A DNA stretch of 64,000 nucleotides from Rhodopirellula baltica (GTDB lineage: Bacteria; Planctomycetota; Planctomycetia; Pirellulales; Pirellulaceae). Location: the NCBI GenBank assembly GCA_002901265.1, contig PPHI01000096.1:1-64000 (forward strand), read 5' to 3'. A program made the position numbers and the translations under genes. Below the pieces are notes generated by a model, which was given only the letters and a program-made list of their open reading frames with translations, did no database searches and was not told where the DNA came from. Shown one piece after another: positions 35,284 through 46,175 of the stretch (position 1 is its first letter; each line of letters begins with the position of its first letter).

Positions 35284-36144
35284 CTATTCGCAGCGGAGAA
35301 CGCAATTATCGATCAAGCGTGTGGTGCCGACATGGGTCGCTAATAACGCGACGGCGGACGCGCTGATCGTATCGATCGGTTGCAAGTTTTCGCAATCCAC
35401 AATCACCGCATAGTCTACTCGATCGACCCCCTGTGAATCGGGCGTGTCAGCGAGTGGAGCGTGAAGTATTTCAGTAAGTTTGGCAACATCCCGCTGACCA
35501 TTTTGGAACGCGGTTTGAACGCCCGCTAAGGCACGCGACAGACAGAGGGCTCGTTGCCGTTCGCTGTCACTGAGGTATCGGTTTCGGCTGCTCATCGCCA
35601 GTCCGTCAGATTCCCGAACGATGGGGCAGGGCATGATTTCAATTGGGACGTTCAAATCACGAACCATCGTTTCGATGACGCGCAGTTGCTGGTAGTCCTT
35701 TTGCCCGAAAAATGCGTGGCTGGTGGGCAGGATTTGGAACAGCTTCAGCACCACCGTCGCGACGCCGTCGAAATGCGTCGGCCGGAATTCGCCTTCGAGT
35801 GGCTTGCCGACATCGGGAGCTTTGACAAACGTGCTGGACCCGTCGGGGTACATTTCGCTGACGTCGGGAATGAACACGGCGTCACATCCCGCCGCGCTCA
35901 GCAATTCGATGTCGCGTTCGATCGTGCGAGGGTATTTGTCGAGGTCTTCGTTTGCCGCGAACTGTGTCGGGTTGACGAAGATCGTTGTGACGACGGCATC
36001 GCAAGACTTTCGTCCTTGTTCGACAAGCGAAAGGTGCCCGGCGTGGAGGGCGCCCATGGTCGGGACCAGTCCTACGGATTGGCCGCCACTGCGCAGATTC
36101 CATACAAAACGCCGCGCGTCCTGGATGGTATGGAGGATCTTCAT
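35284..36144 (-). CDS. panC: Pantothenate synthetase
   Basis: The protein has 286 residues, as is usual. The adenylation signature [15 protein letters not shown] includes the HxGH motif. [33 protein letters not shown] and MSSRNRYLS are further active-site blocks. It joins pantoate and beta-alanine with ATP to give pantothenate, on the route to coenzyme A. Neighbours on the same strand are a bifunctional-nuclease-family gene upstream and the decarboxylase downstream. Confidence 0.95.
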   Translation of the reverse strand: MKILHTIQDARRFVWNLRSGGQSVGLVPTMGALHAGHLSLVEQGRKSCDAVVTTIFVNPTQFAANEDLDKYPRTIERDIELLSAAGCDAVFIPDVSEMYPDGSSTFVKAPDVGKPLEGEFRPTHFDGVATVVLKLFQILPTSHAFFGQKDYQQLRVIETMVRDLNVPIEIMPCPIVRESDGLAMSSRNRYLSDSERQRALCLSRALAGVQTAFQNGQRDVAKLTEILHAPLADTPDSQGVDRVDYAVIVDCENLQPIDTISASAVALLATHVGTTRLIDNCVLRCE

Positions 36145-36249
36145 CGGAAACTATCCGCGTGTTCGAGAATCACGATTGGCGGCCGAAACGATACCGAACG
36201 TGATCAGCAATGACTATCCGCGGAGTGGAAAGTAGATTGTTGTCGGCAG

Positions 36250-36669
36250 CTAGGGCAAGCTGGACGTTGCTTCGTCGAGGACGTGTTCCGCCACGTAGAT
36301 CGGCAGCGGCGGCGAGAACGTGACAGCGACGGCGATAGCGTCGCTAGGGCGCGAATCGATTTCGACGATGTCGCCGTCTTCGGTTTCGACGCGGAGTTGA
36401 GCAAAGTAGGTTTGGTTGCTCAGGTTACTGATTACGACGCTGTGAATACGCCCACCGAGCGCTTCGGCGGTTTGCACCACCAAATCGTGTGTCAATGGAC
36501 GCGGCGGGGTGTAACCGTCTTCTTTCACACGGCGGTCGATGTTCGTCGCCTCGAAGATCCCGATCAAGATCGGGAACTCACGCTCCCCATCGACTTCACG
36601 CAGATAGATCACTTGGCTTTCGGTGAGCTCGGAAATAATGATCCGAGCGAGTTGCATTTCGACGGGCAT
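36250..36669 (-). CDS. Bifunctional nuclease family (DUF151) protein
   Basis: From the ATG at 36669 the protein has 139 residues. The domain blocks LREVDGEREFPILIGIFEA, HDLVVQTAEALGG and RPSDAIAVAVTFSPPLPIYV match the BFN/DUF151 family. Members in plants and Thermotoga have nuclease activity. In bacteria the function is mostly unproven. It is cytoplasmic. The stop lies 105 bases before panC on the same strand. Confidence 0.88.
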   Translation of the reverse strand: MPVEMQLARIIISELTESQVIYLREVDGEREFPILIGIFEATNIDRRVKEDGYTPPRPLTHDLVVQTAEALGGRIHSVVISNLSNQTYFAQLRVETEDGDIVEIDSRPSDAIAVAVTFSPPLPIYVAEHVLDEATSSLP

Positions 36670-36861
36670 GATCAGGCAAGCCTTGTCAGGGGGCACCGGT
36701 TGGACGAACAGGATGCGGAATTTCGTCTACAAGAATCCGCAATCAGCGAAACGGTAGCGTGTTCCATCATAGCACTGTTGTCGAGCGCCGTTGACGGGTA
36801 TTTCACGCGTGGATTTGATCGGCCGTTTTTGCGGGCGCGAAAAAGAAGTCACTGCCAATAA

Positions 36862-36897
36862 ACGAGCCGCATCGCCTGGGGGTGACGCGGCTCGTCG
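36862..36897 (-). terminator. Terminator downstream of glgB
   Basis: ACGAGCCGC and GCGGCTCGT form a 9-bp stem around about 16 bases. Read on the minus strand it is followed by TTTATTG. It lies about 60 bases beyond the glgB stop. Confidence 0.55.
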
Positions 36898-36954
36898 TTG
36901 ATTGAATGTGCAGAGTTGACTTAGGTTACAAGGACTGTGCCCTGCTAGCGGTGG

Positions 36955-39210
36955 CTACGCTTTAACTTCGCGGCGGAAGATCGTGACACCCAGCGGCGGT
37001 AGCGTGACGCTGATACTGTCTTTGCGACCATGGTGGCCAACGCCGGTGGTCTTGGCACCAGGGTAGTTGCCGACGTTGGAACCGCCGTAACGGTCACTGT
37101 CACTGTTGAAGATCTCTTTCCAGAAACCTTCTTTGTCGACGCCGACTTGGTAGTCATGGCGGACGACGGGGGTGAAGTTGCAGCAGACCAACAGTGGCTC
37201 GGTACCTTCGAGGCCTTTGCGAAGGAAGATGAGCGTGCTGTCCTGCCAGTTCATGCAGTCGACCCATTCGAAGCCGTCGGACGTGAAGTCCAACTCGTGC
37301 AACGCGGGGTTCTCTAGCACGACACGGTTTAGGTCAGAGATCAGCTCTTGGATGCCGCGATGCGATTCGAAATCCAACAGCAACCAGTCGGGACCGTCAT
37401 CATGGTTCCACTCGTTCCATTGGCCGAGTTCGCCACCCATAAACAGCAACTTCTTGCCGGGGTGCGTCCACATGTAACTGTAGAGCAAACGCAGGTTGGC
37501 AAACTTTTGCCACATGTCGCCCGTCATCTGGCTCAGCAACGCGCCTTTGCCGTGAACCACTTCATCATGCGACAAAGGCAGCATGAAGTTCTCGGTGAAA
37601 GCGTAGATCATACTGAAGGTCAAATCGTTTTGGTGATGACCTCGGTAAACGGGCTCGCGGTGCATGTACGTCAGCGTGTCGTTCATCCAGCCCATGTTCC
37701 ACTTGTAGGTGAAACCGAGTCCGCCATCATAAACCGGGCGAGAAACACCTGGCCACGCCGTCGACTCTTCGGCGATCGTGACAACGCCGGGGTGGTGTTC
37801 GTGAACGGCGACGTTGAATTCACGCAGGAACTCGATCGCCTCAAGATTTTCGCGACCGCCGTATTGGTTCGGAATCCACTCGCCGGCTTCGCGGCTATAG
37901 TCGAGGTACAGCATCGACGCGACGGCGTCCACACGCAAACCATCGATGTGGTATTTCTCTAGCCAGAACAATGCGTTGGCAACCAAGAAGTTGCGAACTT
38001 CGTTGCGACCGAAATTAAAGATCATCGTGCCCCAGTCAGGGTGCTCGCCTTGACGTGGGTCGGCGTGCTCGTAGAGCGCTGAACCGTCGAAGCGTCGCAG
38101 TCCGTGGCCGTCTTTGGGGAAGTGGGCCGGAACCCAGTCAACGATCACGCCGATGTCGTGTTGGTGCAAGTAGTCGACGAAGTACATGAAGTCTTCAGGG
38201 CTGCCATGTCGCGACGTTGGCGCGAAATAGCCGACCGTCTGATAGCCCCACGAACCCGTGAAGGGGTGTTCGGTAATTGGCAGCAATTCGACATGAGTGA
38301 AATTCATGCGATGGCAGTAATCGGTCAAGCGGTGAGCGAGATCGCGATAGTCCAGCCAGCCGTGCGTGCGTCCTGGGCCTTTTTGCCAGCTGCCGAGGTG
38401 GCATTCGTAAACATTCATCGGAACGTGCATCGGATTCATTTCCGCGCGTTGTTCCATCCAAGTGTTGTCGCCCCATTGGAAACTGTTCAGGTCACTGACG
38501 ATCGATGCAGTCAGTGGCGGAAGTTCGGCGGCGAATCCGACCGGGTCAGTTTTGTCGACCCATTGGCCGTGTTGGTCAAGAATTCGGAATTTGTATTTTT
38601 GGCCGACGGTGACACCGGGGATAAACAATTCCCAGATGCCGACCGACTGGTCCATTTTCGCAACGTGGGCGCGACCGTCCCAGCCATTGAAGTCGCCGAC
38701 GATTTGGACGACGCGAGCGTTCGGTGCCCAGACGGCGAAGTTCACGCCGTCATCATCGCCGACGGTGCGCAGCTGCGCCCCAAGCGTGTCGAACAGGCGG
38801 TAGTTTTTGCCTTCGCCCAGGAGGTAGCGGTCGTAGTCGCTCATGATCGAAGGCACCGCGTAAGGGTCTGCGACTTCGGTCACTTTTCCGTTTTTATCAG
38901 CCATTTGAATTCGGTAGGTAGCGTGGTCAATGGAGGTGGCTGCATCATTATGTTCGATTCGGCCGGCGTCGATGACACCCTCGCAAATGGCTTCGTAAAA
39001 GCCCGCAGGGTGCAATTTACGCATCGGACGGCGCACTCCGCTGATTCGGTCGATGACCCAAGCGGCTTGTGCATCGGGTAGAAAGCTGCGTACAGCGATC
39101 GCCTTTCCACCACGATAGTCAACCGTGTGCGGTCCCAGAATAGAGGAAGGGTTTTCCAGGTGACCGTCAATCAGTCGTCCTAACTCTGAAAGGTTGACCT
39201 GTGTTTGCAT
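36955..39210 (-). CDS. glgB: 1,4-alpha-glucan branching enzyme GlgB
   Basis: The protein has 751 residues. It has the two N-terminal carbohydrate-binding domains of full-length GlgB ([19 protein letters not shown] near 165), then the GH13 catalytic barrel. The nucleophile Asp is in [16 protein letters not shown], the acid Glu in [11 protein letters not shown] and the transition-state Asp in [12 protein letters not shown]. The C-terminal domain ([10 protein letters not shown]) is complete. It creates alpha-1,6 branches in glycogen. No other glg gene is near. Confidence 0.95.
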   Translation of the reverse strand: MQTQVNLSELGRLIDGHLENPSSILGPHTVDYRGGKAIAVRSFLPDAQAAWVIDRISGVRRPMRKLHPAGFYEAICEGVIDAGRIEHNDAATSIDHATYRIQMADKNGKVTEVADPYAVPSIMSDYDRYLLGEGKNYRLFDTLGAQLRTVGDDDGVNFAVWAPNARVVQIVGDFNGWDGRAHVAKMDQSVGIWELFIPGVTVGQKYKFRILDQHGQWVDKTDPVGFAAELPPLTASIVSDLNSFQWGDNTWMEQRAEMNPMHVPMNVYECHLGSWQKGPGRTHGWLDYRDLAHRLTDYCHRMNFTHVELLPITEHPFTGSWGYQTVGYFAPTSRHGSPEDFMYFVDYLHQHDIGVIVDWVPAHFPKDGHGLRRFDGSALYEHADPRQGEHPDWGTMIFNFGRNEVRNFLVANALFWLEKYHIDGLRVDAVASMLYLDYSREAGEWIPNQYGGRENLEAIEFLREFNVAVHEHHPGVVTIAEESTAWPGVSRPVYDGGLGFTYKWNMGWMNDTLTYMHREPVYRGHHQNDLTFSMIYAFTENFMLPLSHDEVVHGKGALLSQMTGDMWQKFANLRLLYSYMWTHPGKKLLFMGGELGQWNEWNHDDGPDWLLLDFESHRGIQELISDLNRVVLENPALHELDFTSDGFEWVDCMNWQDSTLIFLRKGLEGTEPLLVCCNFTPVVRHDYQVGVDKEGFWKEIFNSDSDRYGGSNVGNYPGAKTTGVGHHGRKDSISVTLPPLGVTIFRREVKA

Positions 39211-39278
39211 GTCCCAGAATCCAAAAGTCTGTCAGTCGGTGGATAGAAAACGTTCTGCTTGGTCGCTCTGCAACCGTT

Positions 39279-39986
39279 TTATTCGGCATTCAGATCTTCG
39301 GCGGTGAATCGACCTCGGCGTTTCGCTGTGGCATAGCGTCGCTCTGTCGGTCCGTCGAAGGTCGGTATTCCGTGTTCGTCTCGGAGCTCGGATGATGCCG
39401 CATCGGTCGCAAGCAGGCGTCTCAGTCGTGAACTGGGAGCTGGGACAATGCTGGGCCGGCGCCCCGGTGCTGCGGGCGTGTCGATCCGCAAGCTTGGTTC
39501 GATGAACGCTTGCCGTGGTGCCGGACGTTCGGGAAGGGCTGCATTTTTTGTACCAGCCTCGTCCGACCCGCGGCCGACCACGCAAGAACTGACCAGGCAA
39601 GCCTGGACGGTATGGATGTCGAGGGCACGGTCGACACGACGCCACAAGTCCGCATGTTGGACAGCGACGCGACGGCCGAAGTGTTCCCAGACAAAGTTGT
39701 TTTGTCGCCAGCGCGGAAGAGACTGCGAAAGCGACCGGATCAAGTATCGGTTAGTGCTCAAGAGCGTCACCGAAGTTGGCCCGTCGATCGCTTCGAGCCC
39801 GCGGACCGCCGCAAGCAACGTGAGTCGGTTGAGGTCACCGAAATCACGGTCCTCAGCATCGAGCACCAGTTGGCCCTTGCTGTCTTCGAGTGCGAAACGC
39901 CATTGACCGTCGGTCAATGTCGTGGATTGGGCTTCGCAAACCAGCAGGAACTGGGTCTGAATCGTACGTCCAATAGAAGAGGGCAT
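39279..39986 (-). CDS. RNase H-like fold protein lacking the catalytic acids
   Basis: From the ATG at 39986 the protein has 235 residues. Residues about 13-120 follow the RNase HI fold: FLLVCEAQ in place of FTDGS, NRLTLLAAVRGLEAI in place of NRMELMAAIVALEAL, LLSTNRYLIRSL in place of LSTDSQYV, and HADLWRRVDRAL in place of NVDLWQRLDAAL. Three of the four canonical metal-binding acids are therefore replaced (E, T and T at the D10, E48 and D70 positions), and the D134 region is missing. It probably binds nucleic acid or has lost activity. The C-terminal 100 residues are Arg/Pro-rich and unrelated. Longer starts upstream look non-coding. Confidence 0.7.
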   Translation of the reverse strand: MPSSIGRTIQTQFLLVCEAQSTTLTDGQWRFALEDSKGQLVLDAEDRDFGDLNRLTLLAAVRGLEAIDGPTSVTLLSTNRYLIRSLSQSLPRWRQNNFVWEHFGRRVAVQHADLWRRVDRALDIHTVQACLVSSCVVGRGSDEAGTKNAALPERPAPRQAFIEPSLRIDTPAAPGRRPSIVPAPSSRLRRLLATDAASSELRDEHGIPTFDGPTERRYATAKRRGRFTAEDLNAE

Positions 39987-40537
39987 TCCAAAACTTGGCA
40001 CGGCAAGGGGAGGATTGTGTAAGGCTCGGTTGCTCTCGATCACTCTCGGATCGGTGGCTTCAGTCGGATCTGATAGCTTCACGATTCGTGACTCCAGTGG
40101 ATTGGGGCGGCCAAACTGGTGTCGGTACTGACACGCGGTCGGTCCATGGCATCGAACTGAGAGACGACAAACGGACAGTGCCCGGCGGCCTGACCTTTGC
40201 GGGAGGGGGGCAAGGTCGCGACCGCAGACACAGACGCCGAGGCTTGCCCGCGAATTGGGAGGGGCAGGCAGTCTCGGCGTCGCACTAATGGACTCGTCAA
40301 ACTCTGCCACGCCGCCAAAGTTTGTCTAGAAGAATTCGTTTGCCCCAACTCAACCCTGATGGCAAGACACGAGCATTCGATACAATCGGTGCCGTTTCAA
40401 AACGACGCCTTCGTCGTTGCTTCATTCGCGACCTTTGCAATCGCATTTGGTGGCGTGATTGCAATCGCGTTGTTGGATTTTAAATCACGTTGTTGCGAAT
40501 CGCCGTTCAACTCTTCTTACCTGTTAAATGTCCCCCG
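39987..40537. other. 551-bp gap without a supported gene
   Basis: The frame of the RNase H-like gene stays open to 40310, but that translation is Arg/Pro-rich without protein character. I see no RNA gene, strong repeat or terminator. It must contain the divergent promoters for the two flanking genes. Confidence 0.4.
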
Positions 40538-41011
40538 ATGTCGGACTCCAAAAAGCCTTCTAAAAAATCAAGTTCGAAACCCAAGCAACGCGCTGATAAA
40601 AAATCGCCGTGGTATCGCGACGGCCTGAGTTTCGAATGCACGCAGTGTGGTCAATGTTGCAGCGGCGAACCCGGCTACGTGTGGGTTGACGAAGAAGAGA
40701 TCGAATCGATGGCCGTGCAGATGAAGCTGTCCGTCGATGACTTCGAAGCAAAGTTCATACGCAAGGTTGGCGTGGATAAAAGTCTGCGTGAGTACCCTGA
40801 TGGTGATTGCATCCTGTTGGATCCCGAAAAACGGAATTGCCTCGTCTACGAAGGACGTCCGATTCAATGCCGCACCTGGCCGTTCTGGGATTCGACACTG
40901 AAAACGAAACGCGATTGGAAAGAGACCTGTGACGTTTGTCCGGGCGCCGGTACAGGCAAGCTTTACTCGTTCGACGAAATCGAAGTGCAACGCAAAAAGA
41001 AAAGCGTTTGA
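40538..41011 (+). CDS. YkgJ-family cysteine-cluster (putative zinc- or iron-binding) protein
   Basis: The protein has 157 residues. Conserved cysteines lie in CTQCGQCCSGEPG, in CLVYEGRPIQCRTWPFW and in CDVCPGAG, the YkgJ/Fe-S-oxidoreductase-like cluster pattern. A lysine-rich N-terminal tail (KKPSKKSSSKPKQRADKK) precedes the domain. The metal is thought to be zinc or an iron-sulfur cluster, and the reaction is unknown. The ATG at 40538 is chosen because the domain and tail follow at once. Confidence 0.85.
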   Translation: MSDSKKPSKKSSSKPKQRADKKSPWYRDGLSFECTQCGQCCSGEPGYVWVDEEEIESMAVQMKLSVDDFEAKFIRKVGVDKSLREYPDGDCILLDPEKRNCLVYEGRPIQCRTWPFWDSTLKTKRDWKETCDVCPGAGTGKLYSFDEIEVQRKKKSV

Positions 41012-41023
41012 ACGGCAACGCGT

Positions 41024-41281
41024 AGACACCTAACCGCACGCCATCGCGTTTCGGCTGGTGGGTTTATTCAATCAGCCGCATTGGCGATAGCCAGCGGTTT
41101 CGTGGTTTTGCTTGAGCGTCGGCTTTGGCGATGTGTTTTTGTTTTGGTAGGTGAGATGGCAGGCGGAGCCTGCGAGACAGATGCGTGCGAGGCGGAGCCT
41201 GCGCACGAGCAGTGGGATGAAGACACCTAATCGCACGCTATCGCGTTTCGGCTGATGGGGTTTATTCAATCATCCGCATCA
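41024..41281. repeat. Direct repeat pair with inner GCAGGC-GGA-GCCTGC palindromes
   Basis: About 60 bases starting AGACACCTAACCGCACG (41024) recur with few changes at 41221, a spacing of 197. Between them are two copies of a GAGGCGGAGCCTGCG-like palindromic element (41158-41205). No gene is visible between 41012 and 41445. Confidence 0.65.
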
Positions 41282-41445
41282 CGCTCTTGGTTGCGTGCTT
41301 TCTTTCGCGATCGCGAACCATTTTGCAACCTCGCTGCCGTCCGCAGCCCACCTTGGAAGTTTGTTATCATGCAAGTGGCGTGATCGCGGAATGCACCGCG
41401 GCATGTCGCTCTCTTTGCACGACACTCTTGGTTTGGCGGACTTCA

Positions 41446-42942
41446 ATGGGTTTCATCGTTGCTTTGGATCAAGGCACCACTAGTTCACGCGCGATCGCGG
41501 TGGACGAGAACGGACATATCTGTGGGATCGAACAACAAGAGTTCAAGCAGCACTTCCCAAAATCGGGTTGGGTCGAACACGACGCCAATGAGATCTGGCA
41601 ATCACAACTTGATGTCACACGCAAACTTCTTGACCGATTGAAAATTGATGCGTCCCAGATCGCCGGCATCGGACTGACCAATCAACGCGAAACGACGTTG
41701 CTGTGGGATCGCAAAACGGGGCAACCGATTCACAACGCAATCGTATGGCAGGACCGCCGGACGTCGCCGGAGTGTCAGCGATTGATCGCCGACGGTGCAA
41801 ACGAGATCGTTCAAGACAAGACAGGGCTGCTGATCGATCCGTATTTCTGTGGAACCAAGATCGGCTGGCTCTTGGACAATGTATCTGGCGCCAGGGCACG
41901 CGCCGAACGCGGTGAACTTGCGTTTGGCACCATCGACAGCTGGCTAATCTGGAATCTGACCGGTGGTCGATTGCACATGACCGACATCACCAACGCGTCG
42001 CGGACGATGTTGATGAATCTGCACACTGGAAGTTGGGACGACGAGCTATTGGAACTCTTCAAAATTCCGCGTGAATTGTTGCCCCAGATTCGCCCGGCGT
42101 GCAGTGTTTACGACGAAACAGATAGCGAGTTGTTTGGCGGCGTGATCAAGATTGCCGGTGCTGCGGGAGACCAACAGTCCGCGTTGTTCGGACAGAATTG
42201 CTCTCGACCCGGCATGGCCAAAAACACCTATGGCACCGGTTGCTTCATGTTGATGAACTTGGGCGATCAGCCCCAAGCATCCCGGCACAAATTACTGACG
42301 ACTGTCGCCGCCAGTCCTAACGCGTCACTCAGCTATGCATTCGAAGGCAGCGTGTTCATCGCCGGTGCGGCGGTTCAGTGGCTGCGTGACGGACTGGGCA
42401 TCATCGAATCGTCCAGCGACATCGAGGACTTGGCAGCGACTGTCGAAGACACCGATGGAGTCTACTTGGTGCCGGCGTTCAGCGGATTGGGGGCACCGCA
42501 GTGGGATTCAGAAGCCCGTGGGACGATCGTCGGGCTGACACGTGGTACGACGAAAGCGCACCTCGCACGAGCGACACTCGAGGGCATTGCGTTTCAAGTC
42601 GCCGACGTGCTGGACGCGATGCAAAACGACGCCGGCGAATCGATCCATGAATTGCGTGTTGACGGGGGCGCAGCACAGAACAACTTATTGATGCAGTTTC
42701 AAGCGGACATCATGCAAACGCCGGTTGTCCGGCCCAAAATCACAGAGACGACCGCGATGGGGGCGGCGTATCTCGCGGGCTTAGCAACAGGATTTTTTCC
42801 GTCGATCGATTCAATCGAATCGGTCTGGGAAGTTGAACGCCGATTCGAGCCGTCAATGAAGCAGAGCGAAGTCGAATATCGTCGGGAACGCTGGGCGGAA
42901 GCGTTGCGTCGATCGCAGCACTGGGAGAGAACGAACGCATGA
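41446..42942 (+). CDS. glpK: Glycerol kinase
   Basis: From the ATG at 41446 the protein has 498 residues, typical of GlpK. Blocks seen: [18 protein letters not shown] (ATP site), [22 protein letters not shown], the hinge [14 protein letters not shown] and the ATP-binding [10 protein letters not shown]. It phosphorylates glycerol to sn-glycerol-3-phosphate in the cytoplasm. The stop overlaps the glpD start in ATGA, showing translational coupling. No glycerol facilitator gene is adjacent. Confidence 0.96.
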   Translation: MGFIVALDQGTTSSRAIAVDENGHICGIEQQEFKQHFPKSGWVEHDANEIWQSQLDVTRKLLDRLKIDASQIAGIGLTNQRETTLLWDRKTGQPIHNAIVWQDRRTSPECQRLIADGANEIVQDKTGLLIDPYFCGTKIGWLLDNVSGARARAERGELAFGTIDSWLIWNLTGGRLHMTDITNASRTMLMNLHTGSWDDELLELFKIPRELLPQIRPACSVYDETDSELFGGVIKIAGAAGDQQSALFGQNCSRPGMAKNTYGTGCFMLMNLGDQPQASRHKLLTTVAASPNASLSYAFEGSVFIAGAAVQWLRDGLGIIESSSDIEDLAATVEDTDGVYLVPAFSGLGAPQWDSEARGTIVGLTRGTTKAHLARATLEGIAFQVADVLDAMQNDAGESIHELRVDGGAAQNNLLMQFQADIMQTPVVRPKITETTAMGAAYLAGLATGFFPSIDSIESVWEVERRFEPSMKQSEVEYRRERWAEALRRSQHWERTNA

Positions 42943-44531
42943 CGATTCAATTGGATCGGCAAGCGTCGATCACCAAGATCGCGACCCGTTGTAAACCTTG
43001 GGACCTTGCCGTCATCGGCGGCGGGGCAACTGGAGTCGGGATCGCAATGGATGCGGCCAGCCGGGGATTGGACGTGGTATTGCTCGAACGTTTTGATTTC
43101 GGCAGCGGTACGTCCAGCAGAAGTACAAAGCTGGTCCACGGCGGTGTGCGTTATTTGAAGCAAGGCAATCTGACCTTGGTGCATGACGCGTTGCATGAAC
43201 GAACCTTGCTCAAGAACAACGCTCCGCATTTGGTACACGATCGCGCGTTTGTGATCCCGTGCAAGAGCCTGCGTGAATGGTTGTTTTATGGCGCGGGGCT
43301 AAAAGCGTATGACTTGCTGGCGGTACGCAATAGTTTTGGCAGGTCACACTTGATCTCGAAAAGTGCGACGCTGAAGCAATCACCTGGTATCCGCGAGGAA
43401 CGTGTTTACGGAGGCGTCGTGTACCATGACGGCCAGTTCGATGACACACGTTTGCTGATCAACATGCTGCAAACGGCTGCCGAATATGGTGCCTGCGCGG
43501 CGAACTATGTGACCGTGGAAAGTCTGTTGAAAGACGATGACGGTCGGGTTCAAGGCGTTGTCGCTCGCGACATGGAATCGCAACAATCCCACGACGTGTT
43601 TGCCAAAGCGGTGATCAATGCCGCGGGACCGTTTTGTGACGAGGTGCGTCGCTTGGACCGGTCAGATGCTGAACCGATGGTCGCGGCGAGCCAAGGGATC
43701 CACTTGGTTCTTCCGATCGAGTTCTTTCCCGGCGATCACGCGATGATCGTTCCGAAAACATCTGACGGACGCGTCATTTTTATCGTCCCGTGGCATGGAC
43801 ACGCAGTCGTCGGAACGACAGACACGGCGATTCCTCAGGCGGTACCAGAGCCAACCGCTCAGCGAGCAGAGATTCAGTTCCTGCTGGACACCGCGTCGGA
43901 TTACTTGACAAAAACACCGACCCTGAACGACGTGCAGAGCGTGTTCACCGGGATTCGGCCGCTTGTCAAAGCCGACACCAGTGGAGGATCGGGAAAGAAG
44001 ACGTCGGCGCTTTCGCGCGATCATGTCATCCGCGATTCGCCGTCAGGGTTGATCACGATCACCGGCGGAAAGTGGACCACGGTGCGGAAGATGGCAGAGG
44101 ACTGTGTGGATCACGCAATCGACCAAGCAAAGCTTGCCGCGTCTCCGTGTCAGACAAAAACACTTGCCGTTCATGGCGCGACATCGGTCTCGGCGAATCC
44201 TAGGTCACATTACGGTACCGATTTGATTGAAATCGAGGCGATCGAACATCAGCGACCTGAATTGTCCGCACCGATCGACGAGTCGTTGCACATCACCGGA
44301 GCTGAAATCGTATGGGCGGCAAAAAACGAGATGGCGCGCCATGTGGAAGATGCGCTTGCACGACGAACGCGGGCGTTGTTTCTGAACACCGCCGCGGCAA
44401 TACGGGCAGCACCAACGGTCGCTAAACTGATGGCGGCTGAGCTCGGGATGGACGAAGCCTGGGTTGAAGAGCAAATCAGCGCGTTCAATAAGTTGGCGGC
44501 CGTCTATGACCCGCGTCATTTGATGTCGTGA
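42939..44531 (+). CDS. glpD: Aerobic glycerol-3-phosphate dehydrogenase
   Basis: The protein has 530 residues. The FAD-binding Rossmann motif [20 protein letters not shown] and the GlpD block [20 protein letters not shown] lie in the first 80 residues. GIRPLVKAD and the C-terminal DUF/cap region are complete. It is a membrane-associated flavoenzyme that oxidises glycerol-3-phosphate to dihydroxyacetone phosphate and passes electrons to quinone. It overlaps glpK by 4 bases and is followed 36 bases later by pntA. Confidence 0.96.
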   Translation: MTIQLDRQASITKIATRCKPWDLAVIGGGATGVGIAMDAASRGLDVVLLERFDFGSGTSSRSTKLVHGGVRYLKQGNLTLVHDALHERTLLKNNAPHLVHDRAFVIPCKSLREWLFYGAGLKAYDLLAVRNSFGRSHLISKSATLKQSPGIREERVYGGVVYHDGQFDDTRLLINMLQTAAEYGACAANYVTVESLLKDDDGRVQGVVARDMESQQSHDVFAKAVINAAGPFCDEVRRLDRSDAEPMVAASQGIHLVLPIEFFPGDHAMIVPKTSDGRVIFIVPWHGHAVVGTTDTAIPQAVPEPTAQRAEIQFLLDTASDYLTKTPTLNDVQSVFTGIRPLVKADTSGGSGKKTSALSRDHVIRDSPSGLITITGGKWTTVRKMAEDCVDHAIDQAKLAASPCQTKTLAVHGATSVSANPRSHYGTDLIEIEAIEHQRPELSAPIDESLHITGAEIVWAAKNEMARHVEDALARRTRALFLNTAAAIRAAPTVAKLMAAELGMDEAWVEEQISAFNKLAAVYDPRHLMS

Positions 44532-44567
44532 CAGAACCTGTTCGGACTCGCGAGGAGATGTCAGGGA

Positions 44568-46112
44568 ATGAAAGTTGGGATCCCCAAAGAAGTCATTGAT
44601 GGCGAAAGACGTGTTGCCGCGACTCCGGACACCACTCGGCGCTTGATCGAGAAACTTGGTTTCGAAGTGCTTGTCGAACGAAATGCCGGTGCCGCGGCAA
44701 GTTTCCCGGATGCTGCCTATGAAAACGCCGGGGCGATTCTCTGTTCCGACGCCACAGAGATTTGGGGGAACGCAGAAATCGTTTTAAAAGTTCGCGGACC
44801 AAGCGAGCATGAACTGGGTCAACTTCGCAACGGGCAGACTGTTGTCGGTTTTCTGGCTCCCGCACAGAACGAAGATTTGCTTCACCGCATTGCCGAGCGC
44901 GGTGCAAATGCGTTGGCGATTGAAGCGGTACCGCGAATCAGTCGGGCGCAGAAGATGGACGCGCTCAGTTCGATGGCGAATATCGCAGGTTACCGGGCGG
45001 TTGTCGAAGCTGCTGGACTGTTCGGCAGATTCTTTACCGGGCAAATCACTGCGGCAGGGAAAGTTCCTCCCGCACGTGTGCTGGTGATTGGTGCTGGGGT
45101 CGCGGGGCTTGCCGCGATCGGAACCGCGCGGGGGTTGGGGGCGATCGTTCGGGCGTTTGATGTCCGTCCCGAAGTCGCCGATCAGGTCAAAAGTATGGGA
45201 GCAGAGTTTCTGTACCTGCAATTCCCAAGTGACGAGAACGGTGGGACCAGCGGCGGCTATGCAAAAACGATGAGCAAGGAGTTCATTGATGCGGAAATGG
45301 CTTTGTTTGCTGACCAAGCACGAGACGTCGACATCATCATCACGACGGCGCTGATCCCAGGAAAGCCGGCGCCGACGTTGATCACGACTTCGATGGTCGA
45401 GTCGATGCGGCATGGCAGTGTCGTGGTTGATTTGGCGGCAGAGCAGGGTGGCAATTGCGAAGTCACCGTACCAGGGAAGGTCATCCAGCATGAAGGCGTC
45501 CATGTGGTCGGATACTACGATCTACCGAGTCGCTTGGCACACACGTCCAGCCAGCTCTACGGAACCAACTTGTTTCACTTGTTGGACGAGATGGGCGGTG
45601 CTGAAAAATTCCGAATCGACATGGACGACGTCGTGATACGCAGTGCGACGGTGGTTCATCAAGGTCAAGTGACTTGGCCGCCACCTCCAGTTGCCGTTTC
45701 AGCGGCTGCGCCAGCGAAACCAGAAGAAGGCCAACAGAAAACGCCGGCAATTGCAAAACAGCGTGGCGTGATCGACGTGGTGTTGACAATCGCCGGGATT
45801 GCGCTATTGGCAATGCTGGTGATGACGCAAGATCGAGGCGTCTTGACGGATTTCACTGTCTTCGTTTTGGCATGCATTGTCGGTTGGCAGGTAATTTGGA
45901 ACGTGACGCCGGCGCTGCACACCCCATTGATGAGCGTGACCAATGCAATCAGCGGCATCATCATTGTCGGCGGGATGGTCCAAGCCGGCACCGATCATCC
46001 GGTGGCTTCGGTGTTGGGAGCGATCGCGATCTTTGTCGCCACGATTAACATCGCTGGCGGATTTCTGGTGACTCAGCGGATGCTGAAGATGTTTCGCAAA
46101 CTAGACGGTTAA
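44568..46112 (+). CDS. pntA: NAD(P) transhydrogenase subunit alpha, full-length with membrane domain
   Basis: The protein has 514 residues. Residues 1-375 are the NAD-binding domain I (KVGIPKEVIDGERRVAATPD; VLVIGAGVAGLAAIGTARGL). After a linker, residues about 400-510 carry four membrane helices (VVLTIAGIALLAMLVMTQ; NAISGIIIVGGMVQAG). This matches the undivided E. coli-type PntA rather than the split PntAA/PntAB form. Together with PntB it uses the proton gradient to make NADPH from NADH. The preceding glycerol genes suggest a redox link. Confidence 0.95.
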   Translation: MKVGIPKEVIDGERRVAATPDTTRRLIEKLGFEVLVERNAGAAASFPDAAYENAGAILCSDATEIWGNAEIVLKVRGPSEHELGQLRNGQTVVGFLAPAQNEDLLHRIAERGANALAIEAVPRISRAQKMDALSSMANIAGYRAVVEAAGLFGRFFTGQITAAGKVPPARVLVIGAGVAGLAAIGTARGLGAIVRAFDVRPEVADQVKSMGAEFLYLQFPSDENGGTSGGYAKTMSKEFIDAEMALFADQARDVDIIITTALIPGKPAPTLITTSMVESMRHGSVVVDLAAEQGGNCEVTVPGKVIQHEGVHVVGYYDLPSRLAHTSSQLYGTNLFHLLDEMGGAEKFRIDMDDVVIRSATVVHQGQVTWPPPPVAVSAAAPAKPEEGQQKTPAIAKQRGVIDVVLTIAGIALLAMLVMTQDRGVLTDFTVFVLACIVGWQVIWNVTPALHTPLMSVTNAISGIIIVGGMVQAGTDHPVASVLGAIAIFVATINIAGGFLVTQRMLKMFRKLDG

Positions 46113-46175
46113 CAGCACACCGCAGTGACGTATTCGATGACCGATTCCCTCGTCTCACTCAAGTCTTGAAGATTC

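Noticed and set aside
38104-39081. 325-codon plus-strand frame opposite glgB
   Set aside because: GlgB is certain. The antisense frame has no start signal or family blocks.
41158-41205. Insertion sequence near glpK
   Set aside because: There is no transposase frame, only short palindromes and a direct repeat pair.
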